Below, piece by piece: positions 28,448-37,910 of a DNA stretch of 37,910 nt; the stretch's first letter is position 1; each line of letters starts with the position of its first letter. Under the pieces are notes generated by a model. It saw nothing but the letters and a program-made list of their open reading frames with translations, did not search any database and was not told the DNA's origin. Origin of the DNA: Acidobacteriota bacterium. GTDB lineage: Bacteria; Acidobacteriota; Terriglobia; UBA7540. Made by a program: the position numbers and the translations under genes. The stretch covers positions 1-37,910 of the forward strand of contig JAKAWO010000003.1 in assembly GCA_021827255.1 (NCBI GenBank), written 5' to 3'.

Positions 28448-29820
28448 GGCAGTGTCACTCCTGTCAGTTGTTCGAGTCGCGCCAGCGCCGTCTCATGGTC
28501 CGCCAGCGTGCTCCAGTACTCGATGTCCAGGTTGAGCAGGTCCAGAAACGAATCGAGCAAGGTCTGGAAGTCTTCTCGGCCCGTCTGGTAAGAGGCGAGG
28601 CCGGCATCGAACGTGGCGGTAGCTTGCGGGATCAGGCCCTGGCGATAAATCCTCAAGAGACGGCCCCCCGTCTCGGCCTTCACAAATTGGTCTTGAACTT
28701 CGAAATACACCTGCTGGACCTGGGCTTCGTATTCGCGCCGGGAGCTGTTGAGATCCTCAACAGCCTGAGCCAATTCGGGTCGCTGCCTGCGGCTCCGCCA
28801 GATGGGAAGCTTAACGCCGAACGTCAGCATGTAATAATTGGGGAACTGCGGCCCAGTCTGCTGCCACATATACTGAACGTTGAAATCGGGGTAAAAGTCC
28901 TTGCGCGCAAGTTCTACCTGGAGGCTCTGGCCCCGTACCATCTCCTGTTCCGATAGGACATTCGGATTCTGTGTCCTGACCCGGCCTAGAAGTTCGTCTG
29001 ACGTGTAAGGCAGAGATGTTTCCGACATTTCCGCCGTTGTGATGTCGGGCGAGTCCGGCGGCCGGTTGAGGAGCTGCTTCAACCGAGCCTCGAGACTTCC
29101 CATTTCCTGATGGCGAATTTCGAGCTCCCGCAGAATTTTCGTTTGCTGCAACTGCGCCTTAAGAACGTCCTGTTGATTTCCCTGGCCCACACGGTAACGA
29201 GCCTCGGCAATCTTCTCGATCTGCTCGATCAATTTCTCATCGCGGTGGAGGATTCCTAAGGTCTGCTGAATATACGCAAGGCGGAAATACGTCGCCTTCA
29301 ATTGCTCAATCACCGAGCGCCGGACCGTCTCAACCTGTTCGCGGCGAGCGGCCGCGACTCGCTGGGCCGCTTCGCCGCGGAGACGGAGCTTTCCGGGATA
29401 GGGGAAATCTTGTGAAATGCCGATGCCGAGGTAAGCGAAGTTGTTGTTGGTAAACCCCGCGAAAGGACGTGGACTCCCCACGCTCAAGTTCTGCACAACA
29501 ACCTGGGGGTCCGGCAATGCTGAGACTTGAGAAGGAACCTGCGTGGCCGCCTGCCAGGCGCGACGCGCCGCCAGGATGCGGGGATTGTTTCGCTCGGCTT
29601 CCGCAACCAATTTCGAGAGCGGCGTGGGCGACGCGGAAGGCATTTGCGTCTGGAACCATTGGCTCGACATTTCGCCTGGACGCGTTGGCATTTGCTGCGC
29701 GCCAACCGGCGCGCCGGCCAACACTAGAAATAGGACTGCCGTTAGGCCCGAGCGCCGTCGAGGCTTCTCAGCCTGGGGCGGCAGCCCTCGTTTGTTGAGG
29801 CGCGGGTGGGGTAAGTTCAT
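28444..29820 (-). CDS. TolC-family outer membrane efflux protein (CusC/CzcC-like)
   Basis: 458 aa; TPLSKLVAEAERNNPRILAARRAWQAATQVPSQVSALPDPQV, GISQDFPYPGKLRLRGEAA, FGVKLPIW. ATGA overlaps with both neighbouring genes. Confidence 0.92.
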   Translation of the reverse strand: MNLPHPRLNKRGLPPQAEKPRRRSGLTAVLFLVLAGAPVGAQQMPTRPGEMSSQWFQTQMPSASPTPLSKLVAEAERNNPRILAARRAWQAATQVPSQVSALPDPQVVVQNLSVGSPRPFAGFTNNNFAYLGIGISQDFPYPGKLRLRGEAAQRVAAARREQVETVRRSVIEQLKATYFRLAYIQQTLGILHRDEKLIEQIEKIAEARYRVGQGNQQDVLKAQLQQTKILRELEIRHQEMGSLEARLKQLLNRPPDSPDITTAEMSETSLPYTSDELLGRVRTQNPNVLSEQEMVRGQSLQVELARKDFYPDFNVQYMWQQTGPQFPNYYMLTFGVKLPIWRSRRQRPELAQAVEDLNSSRREYEAQVQQVYFEVQDQFVKAETGGRLLRIYRQGLIPQATATFDAGLASYQTGREDFQTLLDSFLDLLNLDIEYWSTLADHETALARLEQLTGVTLP

Positions 29821-30557
29821 GGTCGTGTTCCTCCAGTCAGGTTCAGGCCGTAGAGATTACGCGCGTAAACGAAGCTCCACAGCCGGTCAAAAAGCTCTCT
29901 CGACATGGGCTGCTTGAGTTCAAATTCGAAAATTTCGCGGTACCCGCTGACCCGGAAGTGGTAGGGGTCAGGCCGGGCGATGGTTTCGATATCCGCCCAG
30001 CGCCAGCTTCGAGCGCCGCGATCGCGTGGGGTCACATAGTCAATGCCGGTGGAGCGAAATCGAAGAACGCCGTTCGTGCCGCCACCGCGTGTTCGATGTC
30101 GAGCCGGCAGCGTCGCGAAAGCCCGAGCGTTGGGATCGGGAACGCCGTCTTCGCTCGGCTTGCCTATGCTCCGGGCGAGTTCAGCGGCCACTCGCGGCGG
30201 AATCTCCGATCGCAATTGGAAACGGAACCTTCGGTCTCCCGGCAAGTGCCAGCCCCGGTTTTCGTAGCTGGTCAGGGCCAGACGGTGCGAACGGAGATCA
30301 AAGGTTTTGATATTTTCAAACGACCAGGAAAGCGGAGCGCCCTGCCCAGGCTCAAACTTCACGCTGCCCGCGCCAATCAGCAATGTTCCACGAATCTTCC
30401 GTAAGCCGTGATGCCACTCGGCGGGCGATTGCCAGCCGGAAGCCGCCGGGTCGGCAGGCGCCCGTCGCGAAAATCCGGCCCTCGCCGCCGGCGCCCAACT
30501 CATCAGCGCCAGAAGACACAGGACCTCGTATCCCAAGGGGTTCCTTCGGACTCCCAT
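29817..30557 (-). CDS. Exported protein of unknown function with two possible PH/GRAM-like beta repeats
   Basis: ATG at 30557 with AAAGGAGGG SD; signal peptide MGVRRNPLGYEVLCLLALMSWAPAARA. Two similar segments: GTLLIGAGSVKFEPGQGAPLSWSFENIKTFDLRS and GVLRFRSTGIDYVTPRDRGARSWRWADIETIARP. Confidence 0.75.
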   Translation of the reverse strand: MGVRRNPLGYEVLCLLALMSWAPAARAGFSRRAPADPAASGWQSPAEWHHGLRKIRGTLLIGAGSVKFEPGQGAPLSWSFENIKTFDLRSHRLALTSYENRGWHLPGDRRFRFQLRSEIPPRVAAELARSIGKPSEDGVPDPNARAFATLPARHRTRGGGTNGVLRFRSTGIDYVTPRDRGARSWRWADIETIARPDPYHFRVSGYREIFEFELKQPMSRELFDRLWSFVYARNLYGLNLTGGTRP

Positions 30558-30672
30558 TTTCCCTCCTTTGCAAACCTCATTTTTGGTGGACGAGAGTGCG
30601 GAGGCGGCGGGCGCGAAACACACGGGTGCTCGTCGCCTCAGCGGTTAAAACCTCGAAAAGCGGACGGAGGAT

Positions 30673-31017
30673 CTAAACCAGCAGGATTGAGTTGAGGAGA
30701 TAAATCGGAGGTGGTGAAGGGTCGTTCGCTGGCAACAGCAGACGTGGCGCCGACCGGCCTTGGACTAGGAGACCCGGCCCGACGGCCTGGTCGAGCGACG
30801 AGGTCACCCATCGCACGGGCGCAACTTTGTACGGCGCGGTTGCCGTAAGTGAAGGCGTGCGAGCCGTGCCAAGCCGGCAGCAATTGGAAGACTTCGAGCT
30901 GCAGGGCATATTGGCGCTGTGGCAGCAGGGGCTTTGGGGCGACACGCCGCCTTGAAGCCCACAGACCGCGGCGAGCAGTTGGCACGCCATCACTCCGGTA
31001 GCTACCCATTTGCCCAT
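30673..31017 (-). CDS. Small Cys-rich exported protein at head of metal-efflux operon
   Basis: From ATG 31017: MGKWVATGVMACQLLAAVCGLQGGVSPQSPCCHSANMPCSSKSSNCCRLG ... PPPIYLLNSILLV; signal peptide followed by a CC-x6-C-x7-CC cluster. Same strand as the efflux genes. Confidence 0.65.
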   Translation of the reverse strand: MGKWVATGVMACQLLAAVCGLQGGVSPQSPCCHSANMPCSSKSSNCCRLGTARTPSLTATAPYKVAPVRWVTSSLDQAVGPGLLVQGRSAPRLLLPANDPSPPPIYLLNSILLV

Positions 31018-31036
31018 TTCGAAAACCCGCACCCCA

Positions 31037-31066
31037 CTTATAACATCATTCCTGCATCAGATTCAA
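31037..31066 (-). promoter_or_regulatory. Candidate sigma70-type promoter for the metal-efflux operon
   Basis: Reverse strand TTGAAT (31066-31061) - 18 nt - TATAAG (31042-31037); predicted TSS ~13 nt upstream of ATG 31017. Confidence 0.4.
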
Positions 31067-31265
31067 CCCGCTTCGCGCATCCGGCAATCTTAGGCGTCCG
31101 ATCGCCGCTAGAATAGAAGCCTTGCGTAGGGCGTTTTCCATCGCCGCATCTCCTTCTCCCACCAGGGATTTCGAGCAGAAGCATGTTGCTTGAAGAGGGC
31201 GCAGCCTTCAGTGACGAATCGCACAGGGGTAGAAGGGCGTCATCACGCTTGGTCGAAGGGCGCAC

Positions 31266-31296
31266 TTGACTTCCACGGCCATTGCGCCGCTAGAAT
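31266..31296 (+). promoter_or_regulatory. Candidate sigma70-type promoter, near-leaderless, for TPR gene
   Basis: TTGACT (31266-31271) - 19 nt - TAGAAT (31291-31296); GTG start at 31303 lies at about the expected TSS. Confidence 0.35.
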
Positions 31297-31302
31297 CAGA
31301 GG

Positions 31303-32724
31303 GTGAAGGCTTGTACCAGATTGCTGATCGCGACGCTCATTGTGGGGCCGACGGCGGCGAATGCGCGCTCCGTGAAGTTGCCGCCCTTGCCCGCTCTCGA
31401 TGTTTCTCATGTATTCCCCGGAGTTCGTCTGCAAATTCAGGCAGCCGATGCGGCCGCGCGCTCTCACCCGAACGATCCCAACGTCGTCGGAAAGCTGGGC
31501 ATGGTTCTTGACGCGTATCAGCAATACGCGTCGGCCGCGATTTGTTACCGGCGGGCGCATCGGCTGGCGCCCGGTTCGTTCGAATGGATTTATGATCTGG
31601 CTTACGCGGAAATGAAGTTGGGACAATATAGGGATGCCGCCCGGACCTTTCGCGTGGCCGTGAAGGCGCAGCCCGGCTATCTTCCCGCCAAGTTGAATCT
31701 TGGGGAATGCCTTCTCTCCGCTGGCCAATGGACCGAGAGCCGCAACCTGTTTGCGGCGATCGGGCGGGCTTACCCCGATAACCCCGAAGCCTATTACGGT
31801 TTGGGGCGAGCTGAGGCGCAACAAGGCGATACGGCGGAGGCCGCCGCGGCGCTCGAGAGGGCGTGCCAACTGTTTCCGCAATACGGTGGCGCGCATTACG
31901 CGTTGGCCCTGGCTTACCGCAAGCTCGGGCACCCGCGAAAAGCCAAAATCCAATTTGCCGCTTACCAAGCGAACATCACCACCGACCCCCCCGCCGTGGA
32001 TCCGATGCGCGCCGCGGTCGAGCAGTTGAACCAGGCCCCGCTCCATTATCTGCAGCGCGGATTGGCCCTCGAGCAGGCCGGCGATCTTCAAGGCGCCATC
32101 CAAGCGCACCGGAAGGCGATCGAGCTCGATCCCGACTTCGTGCAACCGCACATTAACCTCATCCAGCTCTACGCGCGCGCCGGCGAGTACGCCAAGGCGG
32201 AGCAAGAATATCGTATCGCGGTTCGACTCAATCCTCGCCGCTCTGACTGTTACTACAATTATGGAGTTCTGATGTTCGGACTTGGAAAGTATTCGGAGGC
32301 GGAGCAAGCCTTCCGCAAGGCCGTTGAAATCAATCCGTACTACGCAGAGGCGCATAACAATTTGGGTTTTCTTCTGGAACGACAAGGGCACACGCGCCAG
32401 GCCCTTCGGGAATTCCGGGAGGCGGTTGAAGACCAGCCGGATTACCGACTGGCTCGCTTTCACCTTGGCCAAATTCTGGCGAATCAACGTGACTACGCTG
32501 GGGCCATCGCGCAATTCCGGAAGATTCTCACACCCGACGACGACAAAACTCCGACTTTCTTGTATGCGCTGGGCGCCACATATGCCCGGGCGGGAGATTT
32601 CCGCCACGCGCTCGTGTACATGCGCAAAGCTCAGGCCGAAGCGTCCGCGCGGGGCCAGACTCAATTGCTGGCCGGTATTCAGCACGATCTGAAAACGTTG
32701 GAAAACTATTCGGGCGGGCGCTGA
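31303..32724 (+). CDS. Exported TPR-repeat protein
   Basis: 473 aa from GTG 31303; signal peptide and repeated TPR motifs ([64 protein letters not shown]). Confidence 0.9.
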   Translation: MKACTRLLIATLIVGPTAANARSVKLPPLPALDVSHVFPGVRLQIQAADAAARSHPNDPNVVGKLGMVLDAYQQYASAAICYRRAHRLAPGSFEWIYDLAYAEMKLGQYRDAARTFRVAVKAQPGYLPAKLNLGECLLSAGQWTESRNLFAAIGRAYPDNPEAYYGLGRAEAQQGDTAEAAAALERACQLFPQYGGAHYALALAYRKLGHPRKAKIQFAAYQANITTDPPAVDPMRAAVEQLNQAPLHYLQRGLALEQAGDLQGAIQAHRKAIELDPDFVQPHINLIQLYARAGEYAKAEQEYRIAVRLNPRRSDCYYNYGVLMFGLGKYSEAEQAFRKAVEINPYYAEAHNNLGFLLERQGHTRQALREFREAVEDQPDYRLARFHLGQILANQRDYAGAIAQFRKILTPDDDKTPTFLYALGATYARAGDFRHALVYMRKAQAEASARGQTQLLAGIQHDLKTLENYSGGR

Positions 32725-32776
32725 GGAGCCGCAGAGCCCCTCCCGCGCGAATCGCGTCCGCATCCAGGATGACCCT

Positions 32777-34504
32777 TTGACTCGGCGAGACATTCTCCGC
32801 TCGGCGCTGGCCTTAGCGAGCTTTCCGCCCCAAGTTGGCGGCGCTCTGGCCGGGCTAGCGGCTCGCCGTCCTCTTTTCCGCGATGTCGCCTCCCAGGTTG
32901 GCCTGGACTTTTTTCTTTACGGTGGCCCCACTCGCGAGCATTACATGCCCGAGATCATTGGCGCTGGCGTGGCGCTGTTTGACTACGACAACGACGGCGA
33001 TCTCGACGTCTATCTCCTCCAGGGCGGCCTGCTGAATCCGAGCGTCCGGCCGCTCCTTCAACCTCCGCCCGGTTGGAAACCTGGGAATCGGCTTTTCCGG
33101 AACATGCTCTCTGAAACCGGCAAGCTGCATTTCGTGGATGTGACGGAGAAAGCCGGGGTCGGACATATCGGCTTCGGAATGGGCGTCGCGGTCGGCGACT
33201 ACGACAGTGACGGTTATCAGGACCTCTACATTACGAACTTCGGACACAATGTGCTCTACCACAACAATGGCAACGGAACTTTTACCGATGTCACGGGCAC
33301 GGCGGGCGTGGACGATCCTCGTTGGAGCACCAGCGCCGCCTGGGTGGATTACGACGGCGACGGGCGACTCGACCTCTTCGTGTGCGACTACGTGGACTTC
33401 ACCGTGCAGGGCAACAAGCGCTGCTACGCGCCCGCGGGCGAGCTCGATTACTGCTCGCCCCGAGCCTATGATCCCCTTCCCTCGCGGTTGTTCCGCAATC
33501 TGGGCAACGGTAGGTTTGAGGACGTCACCGCCACGTCGGGGATCGGTTCCCGGAACGGATACGGCCTGGGGGTAATCTGCGCGGATTTCGACCAGGACGG
33601 CCGGATGGACATTTACGTCGCCAACGACTCGGCAGCTAACTATCTCTGGGTTAACCAAGGCAATGGAACTTTCAAGGAAGGCGCGCTCGAAGCCGGTCTG
33701 GCCTATAGCGCAGACGGGCTGGCGAAGGCGGGCATGGGCTTGGCGGCCGACGACATTGACAACGACCACCATTTAGAGGTAATCGTCACCAACCTGACCG
33801 GCGAAGGTGTCACGCTGTTCCGCAGCGATGGCAAGGGCTTCTTCGACGATGCGACGGCCCAATTTCGCCTCGCCCAGGCCACCTTCGGTTACACCGGCTA
33901 CGGGGTCGGGTTCTTGGATTACGACAACGACGGCCTGATGGACCTCTTCATTGCCAACGGCGCCATGACGATCATTGAATCTTTGCGCGCCCGCTCTCAC
34001 ACCGCTTACCCTTACGCCCAGAAGAACCAGTTGTTCCACAATCAGGGGCCGGGCAATGGCTTCCAGGACGTAACCGGCGTTGCAGGACCCGCCTTTACCC
34101 CGATTGCAGTCGGCCGTGGAGTGGCGTTCGGAGACGTCAATAATGATGGCGCTTTGGATATCGTCGTCACCAACGAGAACGGTCCCGCCCGATTGCTGTT
34201 AAACGAGGCCGGGGTCCAAGGCCACTGGTTGCTGGTGCGCCTGACGGCGGCTGAAGGCAACCGCTTTGGCATGGGCGCCGAAGTCGGTCTTTTTCGCCGT
34301 GGCCAGCCGACGCTTTGGCGGCGCGCTCATACGGATGGCAGCATGTTAAGCGCCAGCGACATTCGCGTTCACTTTGGCCTTGGGTCAAGCCGGCGCGCGG
34401 ACGCCGTGGTCGTCCGCTGGCCGGCCGGCCCCAGCGAGAAGTGGACCGAGATCAAAGCGGACCAGATCGTGACCCTGCGAAAAGGAAGCGGGCAGCGCCT
34501 TTGA
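32777..34504 (+). CDS. CRTAC1-family protein: FG-GAP/VCBS repeats with C-terminal ASPIC/UnbV domain
   Basis: 575 aa; DxDxDG-type repeats (DYDNDGDLDVYLLQG, DYDSDGYQDLYITNFG, DYDGDGRLDLFVCDY, DFDQDGRMDIYVAND, DIDNDHHLEVIVTN, DYDNDGLMDLFIANG, DVNNDGALDIVVTNENG) and LVRLTAAEGNRFGMGAEVGLF..VHFGLGSSRRADAVVVRWPAG. Confidence 0.93.
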   Translation: MTRRDILRSALALASFPPQVGGALAGLAARRPLFRDVASQVGLDFFLYGGPTREHYMPEIIGAGVALFDYDNDGDLDVYLLQGGLLNPSVRPLLQPPPGWKPGNRLFRNMLSETGKLHFVDVTEKAGVGHIGFGMGVAVGDYDSDGYQDLYITNFGHNVLYHNNGNGTFTDVTGTAGVDDPRWSTSAAWVDYDGDGRLDLFVCDYVDFTVQGNKRCYAPAGELDYCSPRAYDPLPSRLFRNLGNGRFEDVTATSGIGSRNGYGLGVICADFDQDGRMDIYVANDSAANYLWVNQGNGTFKEGALEAGLAYSADGLAKAGMGLAADDIDNDHHLEVIVTNLTGEGVTLFRSDGKGFFDDATAQFRLAQATFGYTGYGVGFLDYDNDGLMDLFIANGAMTIIESLRARSHTAYPYAQKNQLFHNQGPGNGFQDVTGVAGPAFTPIAVGRGVAFGDVNNDGALDIVVTNENGPARLLLNEAGVQGHWLLVRLTAAEGNRFGMGAEVGLFRRGQPTLWRRAHTDGSMLSASDIRVHFGLGSSRRADAVVVRWPAGPSEKWTEIKADQIVTLRKGSGQRL

Positions 34505-34793
34505 CCGCGTCTCCACTCCCTTTCAATCGAGCGTTGAGGACTCGCGCCTTGCTGTGGGCCTCGGGTGCTCTCGCCGCAGGGGCCGAGAGGAGCGAACCAA
34601 CTCATTGCGTGGGCGCAAGCTATGCCGGCCCTTGCTCACTGGTTTTTCGATTTGGCGCGCCCCATTCCAAGCCTCGGACGCTCCCCGCGGCTCGTGCGTT
34701 GATCGAGGGTGACGCCAAGTGGTATGGTGACGAGAGAAGTCACGTGAACCGCGGATATACCCGTGAGCGGGGTAGAGCGATCAGGACTCCGAG

Positions 34794-37052
<2,259 letters not shown>

Positions 37053-37192
37053 CGGAATATCGTCAATGACTCCCTGCCGTCAGCCGCGGAAGGGTTTTGC
37101 CCTTCGCAGAATAGCCAAATGAGCGGTTCATTATCCGCCTAATCGGCTGATTCCGCTTGGCCCACGAACCATTCGTCCGAACATGTAGGGTT

Positions 37193-37208
37193 TGGGCAGT
37201 GCCGTGCT
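37193..37208 (+). promoter_or_regulatory. Candidate sigma54 (-24/-12) promoter
   Basis: TGGGCAG-TGCC-GTGCT versus consensus TGGCACG-N4-TTGCW; correct GG-N10-GC spacing. Confidence 0.35.
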
Positions 37209-37246
37209 GATACAAAGGGTGCTCGTAGCCAAGCCCGGGATTACAC

Positions 37247-37366
37247 ATGCTGAAGATCACGACCAAAGCGAGCGGTGCGGAGTTGATGGACGAGGCTCCA
37301 ATGGCCAATCACATCATCAACGAAGTGATCGGGCGCGGTGAAAATCTGGAGAGAGGAGAGAAATGA
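37247..37366 (+). CDS. Small ORF (39 aa), possibly truncated remnant or leader peptide
   Basis: ATG 37247: MLKITTKASGAELMDEAPMANHIINEVIGRGENLERGEK, stop TGA 37364-37366 next to the Crp/Fnr ATG at 37368. Confidence 0.3.
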   Translation: MLKITTKASGAELMDEAPMANHIINEVIGRGENLERGEK

Positions 37367-37367
37367 G

Positions 37368-37910
37368 ATGCGATCTCCATATGGGTTGGAGTTGATTGAA
37401 AGTTGCCAAAGCTGCCGAGTGCGCGGCAAAGGGTTTTTCTGCGAGCTCGGACCGGCCACGCTGCGCGACTTCGAAGGCCTGAAATTCACCAACAGTTATC
37501 CGGAAGGCGCGGTGTTGTTTGTGGAAGGCCAGGCGCCTCGCGGCGTCTTTGTGCTCTGCCAAGGCCGTGTGAAACTGTCAACCAGTTCCAGCGAAGGGAA
37601 GACGTTGATTCTACGAATCGCCCGTCCGGGCGACGTCCTGGGACTTAGCGCGGCGGTCACCGGCCAACCCTATGAGGTTACCGCCGAAGCTCTCCATCCC
37701 TGCCAGGTCAATTTTATCGGGCGTGATGATTTTCTCCGCCTGGTGAAACAGCACGGTGAGGCTGGCGTGCGAGCGGCGGAAAACCTCAGCTCGAGCTACA
37801 GCGCGGTGACCGAACAACTGCGCACCGTGGGGCTAGCCGGCTCGGCGCCGGAAAAGCTTGCCCGCCTCTTGCTGGATTGGTCCGAGGAGGGAGAAGTTTC
37901 ACCTCAAGGC
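37368..37910 (+). CDS. Crp/Fnr-family transcriptional regulator, partial (C-terminus beyond window edge)
   Basis: Manual translation from ATG 37368 (GAGAGGAGAG upstream): MRSPYGLELIESCQSCRVRGKGFFCELGPATLRDFEGLKFTNSYPEGAVLFVEGQAPRGVFVLCQGRVKLSTSSSEGKTLILRIARPGDVLGLSAAVTGQPYEVTAEALHPCQVNFIGRDDFLRLVKQ; open to window end. Confidence 0.92.
   Translation, partial: MRSPYGLELIESCQSCRVRGKGFFCELGPATLRDFEGLKFTNSYPEGAVLFVEGQAPRGVFVLCQGRVKLSTSSSEGKTLILRIARPGDVLGLSAAVTGQPYEVTAEALHPCQVNFIGRDDFLRLVKQHGEAGVRAAENLSSSYSAVTEQLRTVGLAGSAPEKLARLLLDWSEEGEVSPQG

Noticed and set aside
31243-32793. 516-aa minus-strand ORF
   Set aside because: Lies fully antisense to the strongly TPR-like plus-strand gene; its sequence shows no domain signature. 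Typical high-GC shadow ORF.
32855-33772. 305-aa minus-strand ORF, Val/Ile-rich
   Set aside because: Antisense of DxDxDG repeats in the CRTAC1 gene (GAC/GAT codons read backwards as Val/Ile); artefact.

Overview
The window is a GC-rich bacterial chromosomal segment. The TPR/CRTAC1 proteins, the DUF1015 protein and the general gene style suggest Acidobacteria, but this is inference and not a computed taxonomy. It is densely coding with mostly housekeeping and accessory genes. In order: a partial Tat-type GH38 alpha-mannosidase (-); an SH3-like exported protein (-); a TPR-like exported protein (+); gatB (+); a TPR protein (+); a co-directional minus-strand block ruvC-ruvA-ruvB-folK-deoxynucleoside kinase-panB-panC; a BON-domain protein (+); a GalT-like / HAD phosphatase / HEAT-like cluster (-); a DUF1015 protein (+); a STAS protein and a small zinc-ribbon protein (-); an AlaA-like aminotransferase (-); a phospholipase C/acid-phosphatase-type phosphoesterase (+); a five-gene heavy-metal RND efflux operon (-); a TPR + CRTAC1 (FG-GAP/ASPIC-UnbV) pair (+); a PAS/GAF sigma54 activator (+); and a partial Crp/Fnr regulator (+). 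I saw no rRNA, tRNA, CRISPR array or intact mobile element. The most notable observations are: (1) PanC fused in a single ORF to a C-terminal uracil-DNA-glycosylase-like domain that keeps the Fe-S cysteine pattern but has a degenerate catalytic motif; (2) a GalT homologue whose catalytic HPH motif reads HGY; (3) a metal-efflux operon led by a small Cys-rich exported protein and an uncharacterised protein with an apparent internal repeat; and (4) a candidate sigma54 promoter between a sigma54 activator and a four-cysteine FNR-like regulator.
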